From positions 62,001 to 126,000 of the forward strand of contig NZ_CAMLJQ010000001.1 of NCBI RefSeq assembly GCF_946480305.1: a stretch of 64,000 nt of DNA, read 5' to 3'. The position numbers and the translations under genes are program-made. The notes below the pieces were generated by a model. That model ran no database searches and was not told the origin of the DNA. It was given only the letters and a program-made list of their open reading frames with translations. This DNA is from an uncultured Caldimonas sp. Lineage in GTDB: Bacteria > Pseudomonadota > Gammaproteobacteria > Burkholderiales > Burkholderiaceae. Shown here piece after piece: positions 1-8,620 of the stretch; the stretch's first letter is position 1, and each line of letters opens with the position of its first letter.

Positions 1-1
1 C

Positions 2-1438
2 GACCCGGTGCTGGCCCACGACGTCAAGCACTCCTTCGACACCCTGGCGGGCGAGGAAGCCGCACCGTACGTCAGGGCCTATCTCGCCGACATCGAATCT
101 GTTCGTGTGCTCGACGAGCGGACTGTGCGCTTCGACTTCACGCGCGCCAGCGCCGAACTGCCGCTGATAGCGGGCGGCCTGCCCATCTTCAGCCGGAAAT
201 GGGGTGTGGTCGACGGCAAGCGCAAGCCTTTCGACCAGATCGTCACCGACATGCCGATCACCTCCGGTCCTTACCGTATTGGCCGCGTGAACTTCGGCAA
301 GGACATCACCTACGAGCGCAATCCCGACTACTGGGCGAAGGATCTGAACGTGCGACGGGGGATGTACAACTTCGACCGCGTCACGTTCTACATCTTCAAG
401 GACAACACGGCGCAGCTCGAAGGCTTCAAGGCGGGCGAGTTCGACTACATGGAGTCGGCGACCGCGCGCGACTGGGCTCGCGCCTATACCGGGCCGAAAT
501 TCAAGTCCGGCGAACTGGTCAAGAAGGAACTCCAGCACGGCAACGCAGCAGACTTCCAGGGTTTTCTGTTCAACGTACGACGCGAGAAGCTCAAGGACCC
601 GCGTGTGCGCGAGGCCATCACGCTGGCGATGGACTTCGAATGGATGAACCGGCAGTTGTTCTACAACGCGTACACGCGCGTCAGAGGCTTCTTCCCGGCC
701 AGCGATTTCGAGGCCAAGGGCTTGCCCGACGGGCAGGAATTGGCGTTGCTCGAACCGTTGCGGCAACACTTGCCGCCTGAAGTGTTCACGCAGGAGGTTC
801 CTCAGCCGCCGAGCACGGCGCCACCGGGCAGCCTGCGCGAGAACCTGCGCAAGGCAAAACGACTGCTGGAGGCCGCTGGCTGGACGTACCGGGACGGCGC
901 CCTGCGCAACGCCAAGGGAGAGCCATTGGAGATCGAATTCCTGGACGAGTCGGCCTCCGGGGGCCGCATCGTCTCGCCCTACATCGGCAACCTGGAGAAG
1001 CTCGGCATCCGTGCCACGTTCCGCGCGGTCGATTTCGCGTTACTGCAAAAGCGGCTCGACACCTTCGATTTCGACATCACGGGAATCCGTATGCCGGGTA
1101 CGGAAGCGCCGGGTATCGAGCTGATCGGCAGGTTCTCGTCCAAGGAGGCGGACACCAATGGATCGAACAACCTGATCGGTGTGAAGAGCAAGGCGGTCGA
1201 TGCGCTGTTGCAGGAGGCCACTTCTGCAACCACCCGGCCGCAACTGGCCGCGGCTTTGCGCGCGCTCGATCGGGTGCTGCGCTTTGGCCACTATGTCGTC
1301 CCCAACTGGTACTCGAGCGTGTTCCGCATCGCATACCGGGCGGGTCGGTACGGGCAACCTCAAGCGGTTCCCCGCTACTACCAGCCGGACAGCTGGGCGC
1401 TCTCCACGTGGTGGGCAATTTCTGCCGAGAACCGGTGA
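2..1438 (+). CDS. yejA: YejA-type peptide/microcin C ABC transporter substrate-binding protein, 5' end missing
   Basis: Periplasmic solute-binding protein (SBP family 5) that would deliver oligopeptides to the downstream permeases. The reading frame is open from base 2, before the first possible GTG at base 8, so the N-terminus and signal peptide lie outside the window. About 478 residues are visible, consistent with the last three quarters of a roughly 600-residue YejA. Family-typical segments are SGPYRIGRVNFGKDITYERN near residue 82 and LKDPRVREAITLAMDFEWMN near residue 200. The stop is 7 bp before yejB. The assignment rests on similarity to YejA/OppA proteins and on the complete yejBEF set behind it. 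The actual cargo (peptides, microcin C-like compounds) is inferred. Confidence 0.88.
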   Translation, partial: DPVLAHDVKHSFDTLAGEEAAPYVRAYLADIESVRVLDERTVRFDFTRASAELPLIAGGLPIFSRKWGVVDGKRKPFDQIVTDMPITSGPYRIGRVNFGKDITYERNPDYWAKDLNVRRGMYNFDRVTFYIFKDNTAQLEGFKAGEFDYMESATARDWARAYTGPKFKSGELVKKELQHGNAADFQGFLFNVRREKLKDPRVREAITLAMDFEWMNRQLFYNAYTRVRGFFPASDFEAKGLPDGQELALLEPLRQHLPPEVFTQEVPQPPSTAPPGSLRENLRKAKRLLEAAGWTYRDGALRNAKGEPLEIEFLDESASGGRIVSPYIGNLEKLGIRATFRAVDFALLQKRLDTFDFDITGIRMPGTEAPGIELIGRFSSKEADTNGSNNLIGVKSKAVDALLQEATSATTRPQLAAALRALDRVLRFGHYVVPNWYSSVFRIAYRAGRYGQPQAVPRYYQPDSWALSTWWAISAENR

Positions 1439-1445
1439 CTCGATC

Positions 1446-2489
1446 ATGTGGGCCTACATCCTCAAACGCCTGCTGCTGATGATTCCCACGCTGTTCGGCG
1501 TGTTGCTGATCACGTTCGTCGTTACGCAGTTCGTGCCCGGCGGCCCGGTGGAGCAGATGGTGTCGCAACTGCAGGGGCGAGGCTCTGGCGCGGGGGAGGG
1601 GGCCGCCGCCCGCAGCAACCTGTACCGGGGGAGGCAGGGCGTCGACGCCCAGCAGGTGGAGGAGATCCGGGCTCTCTACGGATTCGACAAACCGGCTCAC
1701 GTGCGCTTCTTCGAGATGTTGAAGGCGTACGTGCGGTTCGACCTGGGGCGCAGCTTCTTTCACCACAAGGACGTGTGGGAACTGGTGAAGGAGAAGCTGC
1801 CGGTCTCGATCACGCTAGGTCTGTGGACGTTTTTCCTCAGCTACCTCATCTCGGTGCCGCTCGGCATTGCCAAGGCGGTGCGTGCCGGCAGTCGCTTCGA
1901 TGCGGTGACCACGTTGCTGGTGCTGGTCGGCTATGCCATCCCCGGTTTCGTGCTGGGCGTGCTGCTGCTCGTACTGTTCGGCGGGGGCAGTTTTCTGGCA
2001 TGGTTTCCGCTGCGCGGGCTCACCTCTTCGAATTGGGATGAGCTGAGCCTGTGGGGCAAGGTGGTCGACTACCTCTGGCATATCACCTTGCCGATCACAG
2101 CCAGCGTGCTGGGCGCTTTTGCGGTGACCACGATGCTGACCAAGAACGCGTTTCTCGAAGAGATCCGCAAGCAGTATGTCTTGACCGCGCGGGCCAAGGG
2201 TCTCGATGAACGGCGAGTGCTCTGGAAGCACGTGTTCCGCAACGCGCTCATCCCCATCGTCACCGGCTTTCCGGCCGCGTTCATCGGCGCCTTCTTCGCC
2301 GGTTCGCTGCTGATCGAAACGCTGTTTTCGCTCGATGGCTTGGGATTGCTCAGCTACGAATCGGTGATCCGCCGCGACTACCCTGTGGTGCTGGGCACGC
2401 TGTACCTCTTCACGCTGATCGGCTTGGTGACGAAGCTGATCTCCGACCTTTGCTACGTGTGGGTGGACCCCCGCGTGAAGTTCGACTGA
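1446..2489 (+). CDS. yejB: ABC transporter permease YejB
   Basis: Inner-membrane permease, 347 aa, of the binding-protein-dependent transport family, partner of YejE. The chosen ATG opens the typical N-terminus MWAYILKRLLLMIPTLFGV, a first membrane segment, and lies 7 bp after the yejA stop. An upstream in-frame extension exists but only overlaps yejA. A periplasmic loop (residues about 30-100) is followed by five hydrophobic segments. The EAA loop that contacts the ATPase is visible near residue 240 (YVLTARAKGLDERRVLWKHV). The stop overlaps the yejE start as TGATG, indicating translational coupling. Confidence 0.92.
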   Translation: MWAYILKRLLLMIPTLFGVLLITFVVTQFVPGGPVEQMVSQLQGRGSGAGEGAAARSNLYRGRQGVDAQQVEEIRALYGFDKPAHVRFFEMLKAYVRFDLGRSFFHHKDVWELVKEKLPVSITLGLWTFFLSYLISVPLGIAKAVRAGSRFDAVTTLLVLVGYAIPGFVLGVLLLVLFGGGSFLAWFPLRGLTSSNWDELSLWGKVVDYLWHITLPITASVLGAFAVTTMLTKNAFLEEIRKQYVLTARAKGLDERRVLWKHVFRNALIPIVTGFPAAFIGAFFAGSLLIETLFSLDGLGLLSYESVIRRDYPVVLGTLYLFTLIGLVTKLISDLCYVWVDPRVKFD

Positions 2490-3652
2490 TGGCGAGCACA
2501 CGGGCACCCGTTTCGTCGTCCCCGGCTCGCCGGGCGTGGGCGCGCTTTCGCCGACGCCGGCTCGGCTACTGGAGCTTCATCGTCTTTTGCACGCTGGTGG
2601 TGCTCAGCCTTGGCGCGGAACTGCTCTCCAACGACAAGCCACTGCTCGTCCGCTACAACGGCGAGTGGTTCGTGCCGTTGATCCACAACCCGCCGGAGAC
2701 AGCGTTCGGCGGCGACTTCGACACGCCGACGGACTACCTCGACCCATTCATTGCGGAGCGCTCGAGCAGCGGGGACAACTTCGCGATCTACCCGCTCAAC
2801 CCCTACCACCACGGCACCATCAACTACTTCGCGACCGAGCCGAACCCGGCTGCGCCGTCGCGCATGAACGTGCTGGGCACCGACGACCGAGGGCGGGACG
2901 TGCTGGCACGGCTGCTGTATGGCTTTCGCATTTCGGTGCTGTTCGCCCTGGCGTTGACGGCGATCGGTGTGGTGCTGGGCGTGTTGACGGGTGCCATCCA
3001 AGGCTATTACGGCGGGCGCACGGACCTGGCCTTCCAGCGCTTCATCGAAATTTGGGGCTCGATGCCCGAGCTTTACCTGCTGATCATCTTCTCGGCCATC
3101 TTCAGCCCGAGCATCGGCTTGCTGCTCGTGCTGCTGAGCCTGTTCGGATGGATGGGGCTGTCGGACTATGTCCGTGCCGAGTTCCTGCGCAACCGGCAAC
3201 TGGACTACGTGCGCGCCGCGAAGGCGATGGGCCTCTCCAACTGGCAGATCATCCGCCGGCACGTGCTGCCCAACAGCCTGACGCCGGTGGTGACCTTCCT
3301 GCCGTTCCGCATGAGCGCGGCGATCCTGGCACTCACATCGCTCGATTTCCTGGGTCTGGGTGTGCCACCGGGAACGCCAAGCCTCGGGGAACTGCTGTCG
3401 CAAGGCAAGGACAACCTGGACGCCTGGTGGATCTCGCTGTCGACCTTCGGCGTGCTGGTGGTGACGCTGTTGCTGCTCACGTTCACGGGCGATGCGCTGA
3501 GGGACGCCCTCGACCCGCGCGTGCCCGACGATCCGAGGGCTGCTCGCCGTCGCAAGAAAAGCGGCCTGGTGCCGCCCGCGGCCGCCGTTGCGTCGCAGGG
3601 CCCGCAGCCGGGGGCGGGCCTGCCGTCCTCGACGTCGGAGACTTCCTCATGA
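2489..3652 (+). CDS. yejE: ABC transporter permease YejE
   Basis: Second permease of the importer, 387 aa. The ATG overlaps the yejB stop (TGATG), which decides the start. The first membrane segment lies near residues 29-47, followed by a large periplasmic domain of about 100 residues containing PLNPYHHGTINYFATEPNP. The permease core carries NVLGTDDRGRDVLARLLYG and the EAA loop LDYVRAAKAMGLSNWQIIRRH. The C-terminal 40 residues are a basic, then Ala/Pro/Ser-rich tail (AARRRKKSGLVPPAAAV) longer than in E. coli YejE. The stop overlaps the yejF start by 4 bp (ATGA). Confidence 0.92.
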   Translation: MASTRAPVSSSPARRAWARFRRRRLGYWSFIVFCTLVVLSLGAELLSNDKPLLVRYNGEWFVPLIHNPPETAFGGDFDTPTDYLDPFIAERSSSGDNFAIYPLNPYHHGTINYFATEPNPAAPSRMNVLGTDDRGRDVLARLLYGFRISVLFALALTAIGVVLGVLTGAIQGYYGGRTDLAFQRFIEIWGSMPELYLLIIFSAIFSPSIGLLLVLLSLFGWMGLSDYVRAEFLRNRQLDYVRAAKAMGLSNWQIIRRHVLPNSLTPVVTFLPFRMSAAILALTSLDFLGLGVPPGTPSLGELLSQGKDNLDAWWISLSTFGVLVVTLLLLTFTGDALRDALDPRVPDDPRAARRRKKSGLVPPAAAVASQGPQPGAGLPSSTSETSS

Positions 3653-5271
3653 CAACGCAGGTGTTGCTCGACGTGCGAGGTCTGCGCGTGGCCTTTGCCG
3701 GGCAGCCGGTCGTGCATGGCATCGACTTGCAGGTGGCGGCGGGCGAAAAGCTCGCACTGGTCGGCGAGTCGGGTTCGGGCAAGACGGTTTCAGCTCTGTC
3801 ACTGCTGCGTCTCGTGCCCGATGCTGAAGTCGAAGGGCAGGCGTGGTTGCGCGACGAGGGGGCCGCTGGCAGGGAGGGCAGGGGGCGCGACCTGCTGTCG
3901 CTGTCGGAGCGCGAACTGCGCGGTGTGCGCGGGGACGACATCGCCGTCATCTTTCAAGAGCCGATGACGGCGCTGAACCCGCTGTACACGGTCGGCGACC
4001 AGATCGCCGAGGTCGTGCAATTGAAGAAGGGCTCCAGCCGCGCGGAAGCATGGCAGCGCGCGGTGCAACTGCTCGCCGACACCGGCATACCGGAACCGGA
4101 GCGCCGGGCTCGAGCCTTCCCGCATCAGCTCTCCGGCGGGCAGCGGCAACGGGCAATGATCGCGATGGCGCTGGCGGGCGAGCCCCGCCTATTGCTGGCC
4201 GACGAGCCGACCACCGCGCTTGATGTGACGGTGCGCCAGCAGATCCTCGACCTGCTCGCGGAACTGCAAAGCCGCACCGGCATGGCCGTGTTGATGATCA
4301 CGCACGACCTGAACCTCGTTCGGCGCTTTGCCGACCGTGTGGTCGTGATGGAGCGTGGGCACGTGGTCGAACACGGGCCGGTGGACGAGGTGTTTGCCAA
4401 CCCGCAACACGAGTACACGCGCAAGCTGCTCGACTCGATACCTGCCCGCGACGTGGTGGAGGCTCCCGCCTCGCCAGAAGAGCCGATTCTTCGAGCCCGG
4501 CAGCTCAGCGTGAGCTACCCGGTGCCTCTTGCCGGCGTGAAAGGGTGGTTTCGGAAGGGGCGATTCGAAGCAGTCAAGTCCGTGAGCGTCGAGTTGCCGC
4601 GCAGTCGCACGCTGGGCGTCATTGGGGAGTCAGGCTCTGGCAAATCGACGCTGGCGCTGGCTGCCCTCGGGCTGTTGCCCGCCGAGGGGCTGCTGGAAGT
4701 AGATGGGGCACGGTGGCACTATTCACAGCGGCAAGACCGCCCGTTGCGTCGCGTGATGCAGGTGGTGTTCCAGGACCCGTTCTCATCGCTTTCGCCGCGC
4801 ATGACGGTCGAAGAGTTGGTCGGCGAAGGGCTTTCAGTGCATGCGCCCTTGCTCGACGAAAACGCACGACGCGAAAAGGTGATTGCCGCGCTGGCCGACG
4901 TGGGCCTCACCGAGGCGCAGTTTCCCGGGTTGCTGATGCGCTACCCGCATGAGTTTTCCGGTGGGCAGAGGCAACGGCTGGCGATTGCCCGCGCGCTGAT
5001 CGTGGAGCCACAGCTGCTCGTGCTCGACGAGCCCACCAGCGCGCTCGACGTGACCATACAGAAGCAGGTACTGGTGTTGCTGCAGCGGTTGCAGCGTGAT
5101 CGAGGTCTGGCCTATCTGCTGATCACGCATGACGTGCAGGTGATCCGGGCGATGGCCCATCACGTCATCGTGATGAAGGATGGCCAGGTGCTGGAGCAAG
5201 GCAGTGCGGCCGAACTGTTGGCCCAGCCGCAACATCCGTACACCCGCACGCTGCTGGCTGCCGCGGCATGA
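3649..5271 (+). CDS. yejF: ABC transporter ATPase YejF with two nucleotide-binding domains
   Basis: Duplicated ATPase subunit, 540 aa, energising YejBE. The start is the ATG of the ATGA overlap with yejE. Domain 1 has Walker A GESGSGKT at residues 39-46, signature LSGGQRQR and Walker B LLLADEPTTALD. Domain 2 has Walker A GESGSGKS near residues 326-333, signature FSGGQRQR and Walker B LLVLDEPTSALD. Both nucleotide sites therefore look complete. Each domain ends with an oligopeptide-transporter C-terminal motif (HEYTRKLLDSIP and HPYTRTLLAAAA). It is the last gene of the yej operon. The 68 bp to the convergent imuA-like gene hold no convincing terminator. Confidence 0.93.
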   Translation: MTTQVLLDVRGLRVAFAGQPVVHGIDLQVAAGEKLALVGESGSGKTVSALSLLRLVPDAEVEGQAWLRDEGAAGREGRGRDLLSLSERELRGVRGDDIAVIFQEPMTALNPLYTVGDQIAEVVQLKKGSSRAEAWQRAVQLLADTGIPEPERRARAFPHQLSGGQRQRAMIAMALAGEPRLLLADEPTTALDVTVRQQILDLLAELQSRTGMAVLMITHDLNLVRRFADRVVVMERGHVVEHGPVDEVFANPQHEYTRKLLDSIPARDVVEAPASPEEPILRARQLSVSYPVPLAGVKGWFRKGRFEAVKSVSVELPRSRTLGVIGESGSGKSTLALAALGLLPAEGLLEVDGARWHYSQRQDRPLRRVMQVVFQDPFSSLSPRMTVEELVGEGLSVHAPLLDENARREKVIAALADVGLTEAQFPGLLMRYPHEFSGGQRQRLAIARALIVEPQLLVLDEPTSALDVTIQKQVLVLLQRLQRDRGLAYLLITHDVQVIRAMAHHVIVMKDGQVLEQGSAAELLAQPQHPYTRTLLAAAA

Positions 5272-5339
5272 GATTCACCTGCGGGCGCGGGCGAGTGCTG
5301 CCGTCCGCACGCGCCGCGCACTACCGCGGCCTCATGAGC

Positions 5340-6287
5340 TCAGTGGTTCGACGCCTCTTGCGCCGACGCTGACCGGAAGGCAGGCAGCGTCGATTCTGCA
5401 AGGTGTTCGATTGCCGCCAGCCGATCCAGCTCCGCGCAGACCTCGACGAAGGTACCGCTGAGCAGCGCACGACGATGGTCTTGGGGATCGCGAACGACAC
5501 GAAGGTGTCGAGCAGGTGCCAGCCCCAGTGCCGGTACGCGAACGGTGGGGGCCGCCATGCCGGGCCGCGGGTGCACGCGGATCTCCCAGTGGTGACCCTT
5601 GCCGGCGATCAGGCAAACCCGCAGGTCGGCTTCGCTGTCATCCCAACTTGCTACCCAGGGGCGCACCACGAAGACCAGCGTGTGGCGCCGGCGAGCCGTG
5701 CGCTTCAGCTCCCGAAGCTCGGCAGCCTTCAGGTCGGCCAACCACACGGCCAGCACGCCTCCGGTCCCTTTGCGCAACCAGTTCATCGCATCGGGCAAGG
5801 CTGATGCGTGACTGCAGAACTCCGCCTCTCCCTGGTCAGACGCTTCCTGGCCGGGAGCCGGGCTGTCTTCGGCAGCCTCGAATGCGTTGCACAGCAGGCG
5901 ATCGAGGGTGTCGAGACTGCCACCAACCGCAGGTGCGGCAATGACACCGAACCGTTGCTGCCGCGTGGCCGCCTCCACGAGTGCCGGGGCGAGCAGTGTC
6001 AGTTCAGGGTGGCCAGGTCGTGGAACGAGCACTTCAACCAGGCCGTGCTGTGGCCAGCCGCCTTTGGGCAGCGCGGCATCGAGGACCGGAAAGCCGGTCG
6101 GGATGGTGTGGTCGTTCGCTGCTGGATCAGCCCACCCGAGCTGATGGCACAAGCGGTTCCACCACGGCGCCCGCTCTGCGAGGCGTTTGCGCGACCCGTC
6201 TGCCGATTGCGGCGTACCCGGTGCAGCGGTAGAGGAGGTTGAGAAGCGAAAAGCTCCGCCCGCAGGCGAGCAAGAAATAGCGGCCAT
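5340..6287 (-). CDS. imuA: ImuA-like translesion-synthesis accessory protein, divergent and orphan
   Basis: Predicted 315-residue ImuA/SulA-like protein. In most proteobacteria ImuA acts with ImuB and DnaE2 in SOS mutagenesis as a RecA-related accessory factor. The family core is visible: IPTGFPVLDAALPKGGWP near residues 62-79, GVLAVWLADLKAAELRELKR, and a C-terminal VRVPALGLAP. The first 60 residues are a poorly conserved extension, and the middle has an acidic insertion. ATG 6287 has GGAG six bases upstream. No imuB or dnaE2 follows; the next gene downstream is convergent yejF. No LexA box was found in the 160 bp upstream, though lexA lies two genes away. The RecA-like identity is reasonable; function without partners is uncertain. 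Confidence 0.62.
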   Translation of the reverse strand: MAAISCSPAGGAFRFSTSSTAAPGTPQSADGSRKRLAERAPWWNRLCHQLGWADPAANDHTIPTGFPVLDAALPKGGWPQHGLVEVLVPRPGHPELTLLAPALVEAATRQQRFGVIAAPAVGGSLDTLDRLLCNAFEAAEDSPAPGQEASDQGEAEFCSHASALPDAMNWLRKGTGGVLAVWLADLKAAELRELKRTARRRHTLVFVVRPWVASWDDSEADLRVCLIAGKGHHWEIRVHPRPGMAAPTVRVPALGLAPARHLRVVRDPQDHRRALLSGTFVEVCAELDRLAAIEHLAESTLPAFRSASAQEASNH

Positions 6288-6444
6288 GTCCGTCTCCGAA
6301 AATCAAGCAACAACGATGACGTTCGGCAGGATTGCGCTTTGAAGTGCGGTTGTTGTGGCCGCACTTCTGGCCTGCTGCACGGGGATGCATGAGCCGCTTG
6401 GCCCATGAACGCCCGCCACCCGCGCAGCGGCCGGTGATGAAGGG

Positions 6445-6849
6445 TCAGTCGCCAGGGGCTGCCGCCCCCGCGGCACGCTCGCCATGTGCGGCTGCCTCTG
6501 CTTCCACCCGAGCCTGCCCGTACAGCAGCTTGCGTTGGGCCGTGTAATGCCACCACGGGGCGGCCGGGGCTCCACGCATGAAGTCGACGGCGGCCATGAA
6601 GGTGTCGAGCACGCACGGATCGTGGCGATGCCCCGTCTTGGCGCAAAGCTCTTGGTACAGCACGAAGGCATCGCGCCCGATCAGGTCGCGCGGTGTCTGG
6701 ATGCCGATGAGCTGCAGGTCTTCTGCCAGTGCCGGACCGATGTTCGGGATGAGCTCCAGCGAAGCTCCGGGCAGCAGGCAGTCGCGGTGGTGCTGGGCTT
6801 TCACGGGCGGTGGCACGAAGGTGGGCAGGGCTGAGGCCAGGTGTTGCAT
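6445..6849 (-). CDS. Small helix-hairpin-helix protein of the Cdd1/pathogenicity-locus type
   Basis: 134-residue protein 10 bp downstream of lexA, almost certainly in the same transcript. Residues 30-60 (LELIPNIGPALAEDLQLIGI then QTPRDLIGRD) form a helix-hairpin-helix like that of the Cdd1-type family (PF11731), with a conserved DPCVLDTFMAAVDFMRG and a Trp-Trp-His (WWHYTAQR) later. The C-terminus is Ala/Glu-rich. A GTG codon lies directly before the chosen ATG and could be the start. Helix-hairpin-helix modules usually bind DNA non-specifically; a DNA-damage role is inferred only from lexA linkage. The family name is from pattern recall, not a search. Confidence 0.7.
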   Translation of the reverse strand: MQHLASALPTFVPPPVKAQHHRDCLLPGASLELIPNIGPALAEDLQLIGIQTPRDLIGRDAFVLYQELCAKTGHRHDPCVLDTFMAAVDFMRGAPAAPWWHYTAQRKLLYGQARVEAEAAAHGERAAGAAAPGD

Positions 6850-6859
6850 CACGGCGTGC

Positions 6860-7558
6860 TCACATCAGCGGGGTGTTGCGGATGAGGCCGACAGCAATGC
6901 CTTCGAGTTCGAATTCCTGACCGGGCTCGACGATGATGGTCTTGAACTCCGGGTTCTCTGCGATCAGCTCGATCGCGTTGCGCGTGCGCCGGAAGCGCTT
7001 GACGGTCACGTCTTCACCAAGGCGTGCGACGACGATCTGACCGTTCTTGGCTTCCTTCGCGCGTTGAACGGCAAGAAGGTCGCCGTCGAGGATGCCTGCG
7101 TCGCGCATGCTCATGCCGCGAACCTTCAGCAGGTAATCCGGCTGGCGCTGGAACATGCTGGCCTCGACGTGATAGGTGTGATCGATGTGCTCTTGCGCCA
7201 GGATGGGGCTACCCGCAGCGACGCGGCCGACAAGCGGCAGGGCCAGCTGCGCCAGGCTGGGCAGGGGCAGTGAAAACTGCTTGCCGAGGCCGGCAAGACG
7301 CGACTCATTGAGGGTGCGCAGTGTGTCAGACTTCAGCCGGATTCCGCGGGACGTGCCCCCCACCAGCTCGATGACGCCCTTGCGCGCCAGTGCTTGCAGA
7401 TGCTCCTCCGCCGCGTTGGCAGACCGGAACCCCAGTTCGGCCGCGATCTCGGCACGCGTAGGTGGCGCGCCGGTGCGCTCGATGGCGCTCTGGATCAGGT
7501 CCAGGATCTGCTGCTGACGGGCAGTGAGTTTGGGGCTTTCGGGCAGTTGATGATCCAC
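6860..7558 (-). CDS. lexA: SOS repressor LexA
   Basis: Transcriptional repressor of the SOS regulon, 232 aa. The winged-helix DNA-binding domain covers residues 10-75 ([13 protein letters not shown] then [13 protein letters not shown]). The self-cleavage bond is Ala115-Gly116 in VAAGSP, with catalytic Ser150 (GMSM) and Lys187 (VTVKRF). It is about 30 residues longer than E. coli LexA because of a linker insertion (residues 76-105) common in betaproteobacteria. The start is GTG 7558, chosen because GAGG lies five bases upstream and the protein then begins [12 protein letters not shown]; longer in-frame extensions run through the LexA boxes at 7608-7642. Autoregulation is expected. RecA-stimulated cleavage is family knowledge. 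Confidence 0.96.
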   Translation of the reverse strand: MDHQLPESPKLTARQQQILDLIQSAIERTGAPPTRAEIAAELGFRSANAAEEHLQALARKGVIELVGGTSRGIRLKSDTLRTLNESRLAGLGKQFSLPLPSLAQLALPLVGRVAAGSPILAQEHIDHTYHVEASMFQRQPDYLLKVRGMSMRDAGILDGDLLAVQRAKEAKNGQIVVARLGEDVTVKRFRRTRNAIELIAENPEFKTIIVEPGQEFELEGIAVGLIRNTPLM

Positions 7559-7607
7559 AGGCACCTCGCGGAGAAGAACGACGCCCGGCGCGCTGACCGC
7601 AGCGCTA

Positions 7608-7623
7608 CTGTGTGGGCATCCAG
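7608..7623. promoter_or_regulatory. LexA (SOS) box 1, lexA-distal half-consensus copy
   Basis: CTGT-N8-CCAG, one base from the CTGT-N8-ACAG SOS consensus, 50 bp upstream of the lexA start. The spacer (GTGGGCAT) is less AT-rich than in box 2, so it is probably the weaker site. Confidence 0.72.
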
Positions 7624-7626
7624 TAC

Positions 7627-7642
7627 CTGTATTTTTATCCAG
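7627..7642. promoter_or_regulatory. LexA (SOS) box 2, strong copy
   Basis: CTGTATTTTTATCCAG matches the SOS consensus at 7 of 8 fixed positions and has the AT-rich spacer of strong boxes. Its centre is 19 bp from that of box 1, giving two sites on nearly the same helical face. Reading toward lexA, a TTGCAT/TAAAAA pair with 16 bp spacing could be the promoter, with this box on the -10 region. The box also lies 11 bp before the divergent asparaginase start. Confidence 0.85.
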
Positions 7643-7653
7643 CTTCTTGAAAA

Positions 7654-8595
7654 ATGCAAAGCACTGACGAAAAGATCGTGATCCTGGGGACTGGCGGCAC
7701 CATCGCCGGCACCGCAGCCGATCCGCATGACAACGTCGGCTACCGGGCGGCACAGGTCGCCGTCGAACAACTTGTCCGAGCGGTGCCGGAACTGGCCTCC
7801 ATGCCGTTGGAGACGGAGCAGGTCGCGCAGGTCGACAGCAAGGACATGACGCATGCGGTGTGGAACACGCTGGCAAGGCGCGTCGCGCACCATCTGGAGC
7901 GTCCCGATGTGCTCGGTGTCGTGATCACGCACGGCACCGACACGCTGGAGGAAACGGCGTACTTCCTGCATCGCGTGCTCGCGCCTCGCAAGCCGGTGGT
8001 GTTCGTGGCGGCGATGCGACCCGCCAGTTCTCTACGGGCCGATGGGCCGCAAAACCTTCTCGACGGCGTGCGGGTCGCACGGCACCCCGGGGCGCGGGGC
8101 GTGCTCGCGGTGCTGGCAGGCGAGGTGCACAGCGGCCTTGAAGTGCGCAAGGCTCACACCTACCGCGCAGATGCGTTCAGTTCGGGCGATGCGGGCCCGA
8201 TCGCCTATGTGGAGGAGGGGCGGCTGAGGTGCCTGCGCAACTGGCCGGAGGCCGAGGCGCTCGGAGTGGAGTCGCTCGGCGCCGTGGACACATGGCCGAA
8301 GGTGGCGGTTGTCGCCAGCCACGCGGGCGCGGACGGCACCTGGGTTCAGGCGTTGCCGGCACTTGGCGTGCGCGGCATCGTGGTCATGGGGACCGGAAAC
8401 GGCACCGTGCACGAGAGTCTGGAGTCCGAACTGCTGAGACTGCAGGCCGCTGGGGTGCGGGTGCTGCGCTCCACCCGTTGCGCGGAAGGCGCGGTGTTGC
8501 CCGCCGAGGCAGCTTTGCTGCCTTCGGCGGGCGGCCTCACGCCGTTCAAAGCCCGGGTGGAGTTGATGCTGCAACTGATGGCCGCAGCCACCTGA
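7654..8595 (+). CDS. L-asparaginase (type I/II asparaginase-glutaminase family)
   Basis: Predicted amidohydrolase converting asparagine to aspartate and ammonia, 313 aa. The N-terminal GTGGTIAG supplies nucleophile Thr16. The second substrate-binding motif HGTDTLEE (residues 94-101) supplies the Thr-Asp pair. There is no signal peptide, so it should be cytoplasmic. Oddity: after [10 protein letters not shown], where E. coli enzymes have the catalytic Lys, this protein reads VARHPGARG with a short gap, so the usual Lys is not obvious; a similar substitution occurs in some bacterial homologues. It is divergent from lexA with overlapping control DNA. ATG 7654 has no good ribosome site; an in-frame GTG at 7678 would cut into the fold. 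Confidence 0.85.
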   Translation: MQSTDEKIVILGTGGTIAGTAADPHDNVGYRAAQVAVEQLVRAVPELASMPLETEQVAQVDSKDMTHAVWNTLARRVAHHLERPDVLGVVITHGTDTLEETAYFLHRVLAPRKPVVFVAAMRPASSLRADGPQNLLDGVRVARHPGARGVLAVLAGEVHSGLEVRKAHTYRADAFSSGDAGPIAYVEEGRLRCLRNWPEAEALGVESLGAVDTWPKVAVVASHAGADGTWVQALPALGVRGIVVMGTGNGTVHESLESELLRLQAAGVRVLRSTRCAEGAVLPAEAALLPSAGGLTPFKARVELMLQLMAAAT

Positions 8596-8620
8596 CGGGG
8601 CCGCCTGCCTTTTTTGGGCA

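Noticed and set aside
6288..6444. Possible LexA box upstream of the imuA-like gene
   Set aside because: No CTGT-N8-ACAG or one-mismatch version with an AT-rich spacer was found.
8596..8620. Possible terminator between the asparaginase gene and ohr (run of six T)
   Set aside because: The T-run is not preceded by a stable stem.
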